From the NCBI GenBank assembly GCA_963820185.1, contig CAWFYV010000004.1, forward strand, positions 1 to 64,000: 64,000 nt of DNA. Reading direction: 5' to 3'. The DNA comes from Aquilonibacter sp963820185. GTDB lineage: Bacteria > Vulcanimicrobiota > Vulcanimicrobiia > Vulcanimicrobiales > Vulcanimicrobiaceae. Below are positions 19,457-28,448 of the stretch, piece after piece; positions within the stretch are counted from its first letter, which is position 1; each line of letters starts with the position of its first letter. Made by a program: the position numbers and the translations under genes. Below the pieces are notes generated by a model. It had not been told where the DNA came from. It saw only the letters and a list, made by a program, of their open reading frames with translations, and did not search any database.

Positions 19457-19568
19457 TAGTTAGTTTTAACTACAGTGAAAGATAGTTAAATTTGAATCTG
19501 TAATCGCGCGATAGCTTCGTGCGAGAATGATTGGCAGTATGCCAATCTGCTCGCAGAGGAAGCTTCAT
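19457..19568 (+). promoter_or_regulatory. Rhs leader block, copy D (Rhs3 promoter region)
   Basis: The palindrome TAGTTAGTTTTAACTAC at 19457-19473 has one mismatch between arms. GATAGTTAAATTTGAATCTGTAATCGCG, TAGCTTCGTGCGAGAATGATTGG and AGAGGAAG follow with the same spacing as copies B and C. It begins 12 bp after the secretin stop codon, on the same strand. Confidence 0.65.
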
Positions 19569-19854
19569 ATGCGTCGCATCATCGCGCTTAGTCTTGACAC
19601 TATTGTTCTCGTTGCAATCCACCGCTTCGGCTGCGGTGCCGGGTCAAATGCATGGCCCCGACGTGCAACCGCTATTGTCGGCGATCGAGAACACGTTCGT
19701 GTTCGCACTGATCACCGGTCAGGCATCACGCTATGAAGCAATGCATGCGCCAGCGCCGGAGCGGCTAAGCGATCAACCCGCAACTACGAACAGAGGCCTG
19801 ATTTCGGCAGTTCACGCCCTGCGCAGGGGACTTTTCGCTATGGGCAACGGGTAA
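19569..19854 (+). pseudogene. 5' end of Rhs3, frameshifted signal-peptide segment
   Basis: ATG 19569 corresponds to the Rhs1 and Rhs2 starts, but after MRRIIALSL an extra base near 19590 shifts the frame. The neighbouring frame then continues LLFSLQSTASAAVPGQMHGPDVQPLL...ITGQASRYEAMHAPAP, matching Rhs2, and ends at TAA 19854. As read, Rhs3 cannot be translated as one exported polypeptide. Confidence 0.7.
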
Positions 19855-19878
19855 GCGCGCCGGCGACTGTCATCACGG

Positions 19879-22800
19879 GTGTTCCTACCAAAAGATGCGC
19901 CGCGCGATCCGCTGGCTGTGACGAAAAAATCAGCGTCCAATTGCTCGTTGCGATGCGCAAAGCGGCGTCAAGGCCGAGTGATCTGCCCGCAAACGGTCGT
20001 CCGAGGGCGACTGCTTGTGGGCTGCCCAGGCCTAACGCCATCTCCATCACCAAGACCAACGCCGACGCCCGATGCCGACGGCCAACGCCAACCCCGATGC
20101 CGACGCCAACGCCAACGCCCGTACCGACACCCAACGCCAACAGCCGATACCGACACCAACGCCAACACGACGCCGATACCGACGCCAACGCCGATCCCGG
20201 TTACGCCGACGCCGGTGCCGACGGCGACACCTGTGGCTGCAGCTATGCCGACGCCAAACACCGGCATCAATCCGTGGTGGACCTACGAAGAAAAACCGCT
20301 TGCTGGTATCGGCACGGCGATGGTCAACGTCGCCAACGGCAATCTGCTGGTGCAGAGTGACGATGTCGACATCCACGAACGCGGTATCGACCTCGTGTTC
20401 CGCCGCACGTACAACTCGCAGAGCCAACACGACTCGGCCGGTACCGATGGTGCAACGCCGAGCCTGTTCGGTAACGGTTGGACGAACACGTTCGACGCGC
20501 ACATGGGTTATAACGCCGCCACGAATACGTTGAGCGTTTACGATACCGATGGCGCGCGATACGACTACTCGTTTAATGGTGGTCCGTGTTCTCCCAGGAG
20601 CATTTGCTGGATACCTCCTGCGGGGATGCAGGGAACAACGCTCGTGTCCGATGGTGGCTGCGGCTATTTCTGGACGAAGAAGACGGGCACAATCTACTAT
20701 TTCTGGAGCCCGGCCACCGTGTGCCCAGGGGGTGGGACTTCCGGTTACGGCGGCTACATGGGGCGACTTTACCAGATCTTCGGCCGCAACCACACAAACG
20801 TTATTACATTCACCTACACCTGGGCGAATGGTAACGCGAGTTCGGCACAAAACGTCGCATCCATTACGGCGACGCACAGTGACGGGCAGATACTGGCGCT
20901 GAACTTTGCCCAGTTCGGATCGTACACCGAACTTGCGTCGATCACGCGCCCCGATGGTCAACAGATCACCTATAGCTACGATACGACCGGCAATCTGCAA
21001 TTCGTCACGCGGCCGGGGCACGCCACCGACGATGCGACGCGGACGCAGCAGATCACGAGTCTCACGGAGGAGTATTGGTGGTGGCCCGGGACGCACGAGA
21101 TGCGCTGGGTTGGGGGCCCGCGTTTCGTGGCGAGTTCATATAGCGACGGCAGCAACTACGGTTTCACCTATGATGCCAACACGACGAGCGGCCGTCTCAC
21201 GTGGATCAGCGACTACGGCATGATGAACTTTACGCCGGACGACGCCCCGGGTGGCGGCACGTTTGGTGCCCTGCAAGCCGTGCCAACAATGACGGGAAAT
21301 TCGCTGTGGCGTCAGACGGAATTCCAGTACAACTACAATTCCGAAGGCATAAGCGTGATGACGGATACGCAAGGACACGAGCAATGGTGGCAACCCGATT
21401 CGCTCAATCGTATCGTCGAGACAGCGGCATGGGCGGGACCGGGGGATTGGCTCGTCACGTTTGCTTCGTGGGATTCACAAAACAACCTCAACTCGTCGAC
21501 CGACGCAAACAACAACACGACCAATTATGCGTACGATCCGAATGGCAACACGATTGCGGTGCAGGAGCCGCAAGTAACGACGAATGAGGGTACGTTTCGC
21601 CCGATCGAGACATACTCGTACGATCCGATTTACAACAACCTTGAATCATACTGTGACCCGATAAAAAACGGACCAAGCATGGCGCTGCCGGCAAATCCTG
21701 GGCCTGACACGCTATGCTCGACGATGCCGGGAAGCGGCGCCACCGTCTATCAGTACTCGGCGAACTCGGCCACGGGAGCTCAGGATGCAGCCGAGCCGTA
21801 CGGAAAGCTGACCGACACGTACGATGCCATGACACCTTCCTACCATCACGCGATCACCTACGACAGCACCGGCTATGGGCTGCCGGTTCAGGTGAAGGGC
21901 GACCCAATAAGCCAGCAGCTCGATGGCACGTCGCGGACGCCGACGATCACATTCGGCTACGACGCGAACGGCTACGGGAACCTGACCAGCTACAACAAGG
22001 GTAACGGCACCTGGACGTTCACCTATGACAATTTGAATCGGCCTCTAACGCAAACGGACCCCGACAGCACGTCGAGCAGTCCCATTACGAGCTATACCTG
22101 CTACAACGTTGATGGCTCGGTGTTCTACACGGAGACCCCCTATCAGCACTACCTTGACAACTCACCGGCGTGCCCGGCACCAGCGACAACTTCGTCGGCA
22201 ACGGCGCCCGCCAACGCAGATGCATTTGTCTATGACGCTGACGGCAACGTGCTGACGGAAACCGTTGCGCGCGTCGTCGGCTTTGCGACAACGCCAACGC
22301 CGGAGAAAACGTCGAAATGGTATGACGGTGAGGATCACCTGGTCGAAGTGCAGCAGCCGCAAGACCCGAACAACGACACCTACACCAACCCTTGGCTCAC
22401 GCGGTACATTTATGACATCGGCAACGACACGAGCGTCTCGTTTAATGCAATGAGCAATTTCCTTGCGTACGGCAACCTCTACAAGACCCAAGAGCTGCTG
22501 CCTTCAGGGAACAGCCCGGTGACTGAAACTGCGACGACGCCGCAATCCATTGCTAACACTGTCTTCCAGGATCTGAAGGGCACAGCGTTCGATGCCCTCG
22601 ATCGCCCCGTTGCGAACTATGCGCTTATCTCGCAGAACGGCGCTGAGACGCTCTCGAGTGAAACGATGACGTATGACGGTTCAAACCAGTACGGGACGTT
22701 TACGGGCCTGCTGACCGCCGACTGCAATGCGATGTCACAATGCAAATATCCAGGCTACGATGCGCTGGATCGCACGAACGCCATAGCGTTCTCGGACAGC

Positions 22801-24936
22801 TCGCCGTTGCGTACGAGTCTCTACGATCCCGACGGCCGCACCGTGGCGATTGCGTCGAGTGTTTACGGCACGCAGAGCTTTACGTACGATAACGATGGCC
22901 ACAAGCTTACCGAGAAAGAGGCAAGCGCCGGTGGCGTTACCTCTCCTGCAACCTTCACGCACGAATACTACGCAGACGGCATGCTCAAGCAACTCGACGT
23001 TGCATCGACCGGCCTGAATCAAAACGGCCTATTCGCTTACTCGTATCGCCCTGATGGCCTCATGCAAACGCAGACGGTCAACGACGCGGCGCAATCGAAC
23101 GTTGGGACTGCGACGGTTGTGTTAACGTACAGCGCGAGGGGACGCGTAACGCAGCGCACCGAGAGCGGAACGAGCGGGAATCCGAATCCAATGACCTGGA
23201 CGTACGATGCCTTTGGGCGCACGGCCACAATGGACGTCCCAGCATGTGGGGCCTGTGGCCAGCTGCTCACGCACCTCGCCATCGACTCGTACGACCCCCA
23301 GGGGCAGCTGCTCCAAAGTTGCCAAAGCATCCCGTCGGTGGGTACATGCCTCTATAAGAACTATGGATACTCTACGCGCGGCGAATTAGTCGTCTCGCCT
23401 CTGGCGCCCGGGCCGCTTTCTCTGGGTCAACCAACACAGAACTTCATGGCAAATAGTGTGCAAAACGCGCAGTTCATCAGCAGTAGTCAGGACTCGGCTT
23501 CAACGACGTGGGATTCCCGCAGTGGAGCGATACTTTCCAGGAACACGAGTGTCCCGCTCTGGGTGGATGGAGCGCTGGAAGCCACCACCTCCCAGGCGAC
23601 CTTCACATACGATCAATCGGGCCGACTAACCGCGGACGCAACTGTTAGCTCAAGCCCGAGCAACACTGTCTCCGACACATTATCCCGTACTTATGATGCC
23701 GAGAACCATACGACTACCAGCACCGATGGCAATACGTCAACGACGGGCCTAACTAGTAAACTCGGCTCGATTACAGCCTACGATTGGGGGCCGATGGGCC
23801 ACGCGGTTCGCGTCGGCTCAGCGACCGGCACAACCTCAACAATCCCGAGCATCGCAACCGTGCAGTACGATAGTCTGCACTGGGACGGTGATCAGCTTGT
23901 CTTTCAGACGAACGCTTCTGGGCAAGTCAACGACATCAAGATCGGAACAAACGGAGACATCACGCCGCTCGACGCCGCATTTACCGGCTTAACTTTCTGG
24001 GATCGAGCCCCCGACAATACTATCCTTTCCTCCCATACCTCGATCGGGACTTGCGGCGCATACGTACAATCGAATGGCAGTACGTTTACTGTACCGTGTC
24101 CCACGAGCTTCCTCTTGCAGTCGGGTGAGTTTGTGTCGGGTCCCGGTTCGAAGTTTAGAAGTCCCTCATACCAGGTTGGCATTGGGCAGGGCGCACTGCT
24201 GGGGATGGCACGCACAGACGCTATGACCGACGGGTTCAACGCGCTTCAAGGCGCGCGCACGATGGATGTCAACGCGGGTACGTGGACAACACCGGACGCT
24301 TTCCCCGGGTATCAAGACGATCCGTCGAGTCAGAAGGCCTTTGTCTGGAACGAAAACAATCCGGTTCAGTTCTCGGATCCGACCGGAAACAACGTGATTT
24401 GCAAGACCACTGAAGTTGTTAATACGAATACCAACGCTGTCGTAAGCGAAGCAACGAAGTGCTGGGACGACGGCTTGGATGCGGGAGAGCCTTTCGGCTG
24501 GTTCGCGGGCTTGTGGTGGGGCACCACGACATATCAAAGTGTTTCTAACATCGGCGGTATTCCATTACACTGGGCAAAACCGCTACCGCAAGCGTGTGCG
24601 AACGCCTACGCGGGCATACGTGCGAACATCAAGGCGGCAGTTGAAGTCTTTGGCGGCGAGCTCAACCAGACAGCCTCCGACCTAGGGGGTGCGTTGGACC
24701 GCAAGCAAGAGGGCTATGATCCGGTGAAGACAGGTGCCGTAACCAGTAATCGCGCGTCGGACAAAAACGGACTCGCTACCCTGAGGGGGATGAACGTTGC
24801 AGTCTCCGGTTTAGCGGCACTAGGGACATTCTCGGACATTGCTCATCAAATCGTGGGTATCGTCGGGCCACAGCCAAAAGCGAATGATCAATATAATGCT
24901 GACTTGCAAGCCGCCGGTTGCCCTACAACACCTTGA
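19879..24936 (+). CDS. Rhs3, YD-repeat protein body with variable C-terminus (5' end broken)
   Basis: The open frame encodes 1685 residues beginning at the segment matching Rhs2 residues 130 onward (CPQTVVRGRLLVGCPGLTPS). The Pro-Thr linker region is scrambled by several one-base insertions around 20065-20180, then frame returns at PTPTPIPVTPTP. DUF6531-like domain (NPWWTYEEKPLAGIGTAMVNVANGN), YD repeats and the terminal ALQGARTMDVNAGTWTTPD...NPVQFSDPTGN follow. The unique C-terminal 190 residues (from NNVICKTTEVVN) are alpha-helical with a hydrophobic segment MNVAVSGLAALGTFSDIAHQIVG and no recognised toxin motif. Body sequence appears intact, so the 5' damage is either recent or a sequencing artefact. 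A lipoprotein gene follows within 55 bp. Confidence 0.75.
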   Translation: MFLPKDAPRDPLAVTKKSASNCSLRCAKRRQGRVICPQTVVRGRLLVGCPGLTPSPSPRPTPTPDADGQRQPRCRRQRQRPYRHPTPTADTDTNANTTPIPTPTPIPVTPTPVPTATPVAAAMPTPNTGINPWWTYEEKPLAGIGTAMVNVANGNLLVQSDDVDIHERGIDLVFRRTYNSQSQHDSAGTDGATPSLFGNGWTNTFDAHMGYNAATNTLSVYDTDGARYDYSFNGGPCSPRSICWIPPAGMQGTTLVSDGGCGYFWTKKTGTIYYFWSPATVCPGGGTSGYGGYMGRLYQIFGRNHTNVITFTYTWANGNASSAQNVASITATHSDGQILALNFAQFGSYTELASITRPDGQQITYSYDTTGNLQFVTRPGHATDDATRTQQITSLTEEYWWWPGTHEMRWVGGPRFVASSYSDGSNYGFTYDANTTSGRLTWISDYGMMNFTPDDAPGGGTFGALQAVPTMTGNSLWRQTEFQYNYNSEGISVMTDTQGHEQWWQPDSLNRIVETAAWAGPGDWLVTFASWDSQNNLNSSTDANNNTTNYAYDPNGNTIAVQEPQVTTNEGTFRPIETYSYDPIYNNLESYCDPIKNGPSMALPANPGPDTLCSTMPGSGATVYQYSANSATGAQDAAEPYGKLTDTYDAMTPSYHHAITYDSTGYGLPVQVKGDPISQQLDGTSRTPTITFGYDANGYGNLTSYNKGNGTWTFTYDNLNRPLTQTDPDSTSSSPITSYTCYNVDGSVFYTETPYQHYLDNSPACPAPATTSSATAPANADAFVYDADGNVLTETVARVVGFATTPTPEKTSKWYDGEDHLVEVQQPQDPNNDTYTNPWLTRYIYDIGNDTSVSFNAMSNFLAYGNLYKTQELLPSGNSPVTETATTPQSIANTVFQDLKGTAFDALDRPVANYALISQNGAETLSSETMTYDGSNQYGTFTGLLTADCNAMSQCKYPGYDALDRTNAIAFSDSSPLRTSLYDPDGRTVAIASSVYGTQSFTYDNDGHKLTEKEASAGGVTSPATFTHEYYADGMLKQLDVASTGLNQNGLFAYSYRPDGLMQTQTVNDAAQSNVGTATVVLTYSARGRVTQRTESGTSGNPNPMTWTYDAFGRTATMDVPACGACGQLLTHLAIDSYDPQGQLLQSCQSIPSVGTCLYKNYGYSTRGELVVSPLAPGPLSLGQPTQNFMANSVQNAQFISSSQDSASTTWDSRSGAILSRNTSVPLWVDGALEATTSQATFTYDQSGRLTADATVSSSPSNTVSDTLSRTYDAENHTTTSTDGNTSTTGLTSKLGSITAYDWGPMGHAVRVGSATGTTSTIPSIATVQYDSLHWDGDQLVFQTNASGQVNDIKIGTNGDITPLDAAFTGLTFWDRAPDNTILSSHTSIGTCGAYVQSNGSTFTVPCPTSFLLQSGEFVSGPGSKFRSPSYQVGIGQGALLGMARTDAMTDGFNALQGARTMDVNAGTWTTPDAFPGYQDDPSSQKAFVWNENNPVQFSDPTGNNVICKTTEVVNTNTNAVVSEATKCWDDGLDAGEPFGWFAGLWWGTTTYQSVSNIGGIPLHWAKPLPQACANAYAGIRANIKAAVEVFGGELNQTASDLGGALDRKQEGYDPVKTGAVTSNRASDKNGLATLRGMNVAVSGLAALGTFSDIAHQIVGIVGPQPKANDQYNADLQAAGCPTTP

Positions 24937-24990
24937 AGTTTGCACTGCGCGCTTTTGCGGGCGATGGCCCCGCCATGAAGGTTGGAAAAA

Positions 24991-25515
24991 ATGAAGTTGC
25001 TCGCTTTTGCCTCGATTTGCGTGCTTGTGTTTGCGAGTGCCTGCGCGGGACGTTCGGGAACGGCTCCCTGTTCCCCGGAAAATATAAGATCACTTTATGG
25101 CGAGGCGGAGCAGCTAGATCAGCGTGTTACCGCAGACCCAAAGAGTGCTGGCGCGGACCGGGCACTGTTGGACGCTCTTTGGGCGCACAATGTGGACTGT
25201 AGCGCTCACCCCGAACTGTCCGCCGAAGCTCACGACCAATACGCTGCGACGGTGGTACTTGCAAATGCTGACGGCGCCGTAGTCCAGTTTGCGGCTGGAA
25301 ATTATCCAGCCTCACGAGCGTATGTCGATAGATTCCTTTTCTTGATGAGAGTCCTCGAAGCGGCCGCGGGTTTGAGTGGTGCCGCGGCGTCTGCAAAATC
25401 CCATCTGGCGCAGATTGAAAACATCGACCAAGAATTGCAAAAAAAGGGCATATCGCGGAAGCCGGTCGATGAGAAAAGAGCACTGACTTTGCAACGTCCG
25501 GCGCGTGCTCGCTGA
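24991..25515 (+). CDS. Small lipoprotein, putative immunity to Rhs3
   Basis: 174 residues from ATG 24991 (TTG 24982 is an alternative). The N-terminus MKLLAFASICVLVFASACAG has a lipobox (ASAC), so the mature protein should be lipid-anchored. The rest is helical and rich in Ala, with TPR-like pattern (AQLDQR..SAGADRALLDAL, YPASRAYVDRFLFLMRVLEAA). It starts 54 bp after the Rhs3 stop. Position suggests immunity acting in the cell envelope, consistent with an exported toxin; there is no recognised family. Confidence 0.6.
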   Translation: MKLLAFASICVLVFASACAGRSGTAPCSPENIRSLYGEAEQLDQRVTADPKSAGADRALLDALWAHNVDCSAHPELSAEAHDQYAATVVLANADGAVVQFAAGNYPASRAYVDRFLFLMRVLEAAAGLSGAAASAKSHLAQIENIDQELQKKGISRKPVDEKRALTLQRPARAR

Positions 25516-25588
25516 GTTGCGCGGAAGCCCCATAGGGCTTTGAGCAGTCTCGCGGGGATCGAGCCGACGCGCGAGAATCAACCTCGTT

Positions 25589-25999
25589 ATGCGGGGCACT
25601 CAGATATTTTGTGCGACGATTGCGGCCTTCATAACGACTGTCTTGATCGCTCGCATCGCCTGGCGCCCAAGTCCTGGCTTGCGCCAATGGGTAACTCTTC
25701 TAAGCGGAATTACGCTGGCTTTCCTTGGCATGGCATCGCCGCCCGTGTTGGCGATATTCCTTGGAGGTTTTGCGCTTGGGTCGCTGGTGTTTCTGGGAAG
25801 CGCGGTTAGGGGTAGTGGTCGGAAGTCGTACGGATTACGCTCCTATTGGTATTCGACGGAATCGGAATCTGAGGAAATTGTCGAGGAATACGAGGCATCG
25901 AAAATGCGCGGCCTTGACGAACATGGCAGAATCGTTAACCCGACGCAAGGATTTAGGAACGCTACGTCGCGTCAAAATAAGCGTAACGCACGTGGCTAA
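25589..25999 (+). CDS. Small membrane protein of unknown function
   Basis: 136 residues with three hydrophobic stretches in the first 75 (IFCATIAAFITTVLIARIA, WVTLLSGITLAFLGMA, VLAIFLGGFALGSLVFLG) and a charged C-terminal tail rich in Glu and Arg. The stop lies inside the first copy of a 23-bp tandem repeat. It may be a second cargo gene of the Rhs3 unit. I do not recognise the family. Confidence 0.45.
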   Translation: MRGTQIFCATIAAFITTVLIARIAWRPSPGLRQWVTLLSGITLAFLGMASPPVLAIFLGGFALGSLVFLGSAVRGSGRKSYGLRSYWYSTESESEEIVEEYEASKMRGLDEHGRIVNPTQGFRNATSRQNKRNARG

Positions 26000-26034
26000 G
26001 GTCAGCCTAAACACGTGGCTAAGGTCAGCCTAAA
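25990..26034. repeat. Two-copy 23-bp tandem repeat
   Basis: The unit acgtggctaaggtcagccta(aac) occurs at 25990-26012 and again at 26013-26034. Each copy contains the small hairpin GGCT..AGCC. The remaining 26035-26230 has no gene; 26140-26190 contains a sequence of the type CCTTCGAGCTCCGACTTCGGGATACGC..GATGACA, resembling a common intergenic repeat. Confidence 0.7.
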
Positions 26035-26230
26035 AAAGAAAGCGCAGGCGACGCCCCCATGGCATCAAGCGATGGCGTAAGCTCTCTTCGACAAAAGCCC
26101 TGGGCGTTTTCGAGAAGAACATGGGTGATTTTCCGGCCGCCCTTCGAGCTCCGACTTCGGGATACGCTAGGGATGACAAATGTGGGCCAATCGCTAAGGC
26201 TCCTATCCCCTATCTGCGGAGGAGACCAGC

Positions 26231-26635
26231 GTGAAGCTCGAGCCGTATATCTTCTTCCACGGGACCTGCGAAGAGGCACTCAATTTCTACGTGAAGGCCT
26301 TCAATGGAAAGATCGAAGGACTGTCACGTGTGTCGGAGGCTCCGCCGGAACATCGAGGCGATCCATCGTGGGCGAACAAGATCATGCACGCAACGTTTAT
26401 TGCGGGCGACCTCAAGTTCATGGCCTCCGACGGGCGTCCCGGCACGCCGCCGCACGGTGAAGACGACCTCGCGCTCTGCGTCGCGACCGAAGATGCGGCC
26501 GAAGGCGACCGCGTCTTCAACGCGCTCGCACAAGGCGGCACGGTCGAGATGCCGCTCGCGCCCGCATTTTGGGGCGGCCGATTCGGGCAGCTCGTCGACA
26601 AATTCGGAATTCAATGGATGGTTTCTACCAACTAA
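26231..26635 (+). CDS. PhnB-like VOC/glyoxalase-fold protein
   Basis: 134 residues starting at GTG 26231 with a strong GGAGGAGA five bases upstream. The sequence follows the PhnB or 3-demethylubiquinone methyltransferase-like VOC pattern: EPYIFFHGTCEEALNFYVKAFNG, ANKIMHATFIAGDLKFMASDG, LCVATEDAAEGDRVFNALAQGG and WGGRFGQLVDKFGIQWMV. Members are small dimeric proteins of mostly unknown substrate. Its TAA overlaps the ATG of the aldehyde dehydrogenase by one base, so the two are co-translated. Confidence 0.8.
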   Translation: MKLEPYIFFHGTCEEALNFYVKAFNGKIEGLSRVSEAPPEHRGDPSWANKIMHATFIAGDLKFMASDGRPGTPPHGEDDLALCVATEDAAEGDRVFNALAQGGTVEMPLAPAFWGGRFGQLVDKFGIQWMVSTN

Positions 26636-28284
26636 TGACCACGCTTGCAACGCCGGCACCGGCGACACCGAGCGAGATCGAACAAGATCTCGTCGAATTG
26701 CGCGAAGGCGCGAAACGTTGGGTCGCGTTGCGTACGGCAGCCAAAGCCGATCTGCTCGAGCACGTGCGCGACACGGTCTATGCGCAAGCAGCGCGATGGG
26801 CGCACGCCGGCGCCCAAGCTAAAGGCGTCGCGGATACGCCGCTCGCCGGCGAGGAGTGGATCAGCGGCCCATGGGCGCTGCTTTACGCGCTCAACCGCTA
26901 CATTCGCACGCTGCGTGACCTGGCGCACGACGGTACGCCCCAGATCGCAGCGTCGCGGATCCACGAGCGCGCCGACGGTCAACTCACGGTCGATGTCTTT
27001 CCCAACGGCTTTTACGATCGGCTGCTGCTCTCGGGCGTACGCGCGGAAGTCTGGATGCAGCCCGGCGTCACACGCGAAACGCTCGCATCGACCATGGCGG
27101 TCTGGTACAAGCAATCGTCACCACAGCCGCACGTCGCGCTCGTTCTCGGTGCCGGGAATATCGCCGCGATTGCACCGCTCGACGTGCTCTATAAACTCCT
27201 CGCTGACGGCGCCGTCTGCATTCTCAAGATGAATCCGGTCAACCAATACCTCGGCCCAATTCTCGAGGATGCACTCAAACCGTTGGTCGACGGCGGCTAC
27301 CTGCGCTTCGCGTACGGCGGTACTGACGTCGGAAAACTGCTGACCGAACATCCACTCGTCGATGAGATTCATATCACCGGAAGCGACCGGACCTTCAATG
27401 CGATCGTACGCGATCAGCACGTGACCAAACCAATTACGGCCGAGCTCGGCAACGTCAGCCCGACGATCGTCGTGCCGGGTCCGTGGACCAATGCAGATTT
27501 CCGTTTCCAAGCCGAGCAGATCGTCACGCAAAAGCTCCACAACGGCGGGTTCAACTGCATCGCGGCGCAGGTTGTGATTCTTCCGCAAGATTGGGATGGC
27601 ACGCCCAAGCTGCTCGCGCAGATCGAAGCGGTGATGCGAGACGTGCCGCAAAGGCCGGCGTACTACCCGGGCGCGGCCGAGCGCGTGCAACAGCTGGGCG
27701 GCGACGATCGGTCGATTCTTCGACTCGATGCGAGCACGGACGCAATTGCCTTCAAGGTGGAAGCGTTTGCAAGCCTCCTCGCGGTCACCACGCTGCCGGG
27801 CGATACGACGACCTTCCTGCCCGACGCGGTCGCGTTCGCAAACGACCGCCTGTGGGGCACGCTCGGCGCCAACCTCATCGTCCATCCCGCTACGATGCGC
27901 GGGCTCGCCAGCGAGGTCGATGCAGCGATCGCGGACCTTCGCTACGGCTGCGTCGCGGTCAACGCATGGACGGGCGTTGGCTTCTTGCTCACCGAGACGA
28001 CGTGGGGCGCATATCCGGGTCACACGATCGACGACGTGCGCAGCGGCATCGGTGTGGTGCACAACAGCTATCTCTTCGATCGCGCGCAAAAGAGCGTGGT
28101 CTGGGCGCCGTTTGCACCATTCCCGCGCAGCATCGCAGGCTACGGCGCGACGCTGCTGCCGAAGCCGCCGTGGTTCGTGACCAACCGGCTCGCCGATAAG
28201 ATCGGCGCAGCACTGGTCGATTTTGAAGTGCAGCAAACGCCGCTCGGCGCGATGAAGGTCGCGATGCTCGCAATGCGTGGCTAG
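26635..28284 (+). CDS. Aldehyde dehydrogenase family protein
   Basis: 549 residues from ATG 26635, which overlaps the upstream stop. The NAD-binding and catalytic core is recognisable: VALVLGAGNIAAIAPLDVLYKLL, a Glu at 270 (TAELGNVSP) and the nucleophile Cys308 (GGFNCIAAQ). The N-terminal 100 residues are not typical of classical ALDHs, and the protein is about 50 residues longer than usual, resembling an uncharacterised subgroup. The substrate is unknown. Its TAG overlaps the stop of the convergent small basic protein. Confidence 0.75.
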   Translation: MTTLATPAPATPSEIEQDLVELREGAKRWVALRTAAKADLLEHVRDTVYAQAARWAHAGAQAKGVADTPLAGEEWISGPWALLYALNRYIRTLRDLAHDGTPQIAASRIHERADGQLTVDVFPNGFYDRLLLSGVRAEVWMQPGVTRETLASTMAVWYKQSSPQPHVALVLGAGNIAAIAPLDVLYKLLADGAVCILKMNPVNQYLGPILEDALKPLVDGGYLRFAYGGTDVGKLLTEHPLVDEIHITGSDRTFNAIVRDQHVTKPITAELGNVSPTIVVPGPWTNADFRFQAEQIVTQKLHNGGFNCIAAQVVILPQDWDGTPKLLAQIEAVMRDVPQRPAYYPGAAERVQQLGGDDRSILRLDASTDAIAFKVEAFASLLAVTTLPGDTTTFLPDAVAFANDRLWGTLGANLIVHPATMRGLASEVDAAIADLRYGCVAVNAWTGVGFLLTETTWGAYPGHTIDDVRSGIGVVHNSYLFDRAQKSVVWAPFAPFPRSIAGYGATLLPKPPWFVTNRLADKIGAALVDFEVQQTPLGAMKVAMLAMRG

Positions 28285-28448
28285 TCTACGTTGAGATCGA
28301 TCTCGTGCGAGAGCTCTTCACGGAGCTCTTTTTTCTTGCGCTTACGGTTGTAGTGCGTGCGCACGTCGTGCGCGCCGGCCGGCCGGACATTGGTCGGCGG
28401 CCCGAGACGCGGTACGAGCTTCAACTTGCGCCGCTTCTTCTTAGGCAT
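28281..28448 (-). CDS. Small basic protein
   Basis: 55 residues from ATG 28448 (MPKKKRRKLKLVPRLGPP). The first half is Lys/Arg-rich and the second is mixed charge (KRKKKELREELSHEIDLNVD), suggesting nucleic-acid or ribosome association. It has high GC at third codon positions and fits exactly between the stop of the aldehyde dehydrogenase and the GNAT gene, overlapping the latter's 3' end by eight bases. No family is recognised. Confidence 0.5.
   Translation of the reverse strand: MPKKKRRKLKLVPRLGPPTNVRPAGAHDVRTHYNRKRKKKELREELSHEIDLNVD

Noticed and set aside
983..24936. Rhs cluster as part of a type VI secretion or Tc-toxin locus
   Set aside because: No PAAR, VgrG, Hcp, TcA or TcB genes are present and the Rhs proteins have Sec signal peptides.
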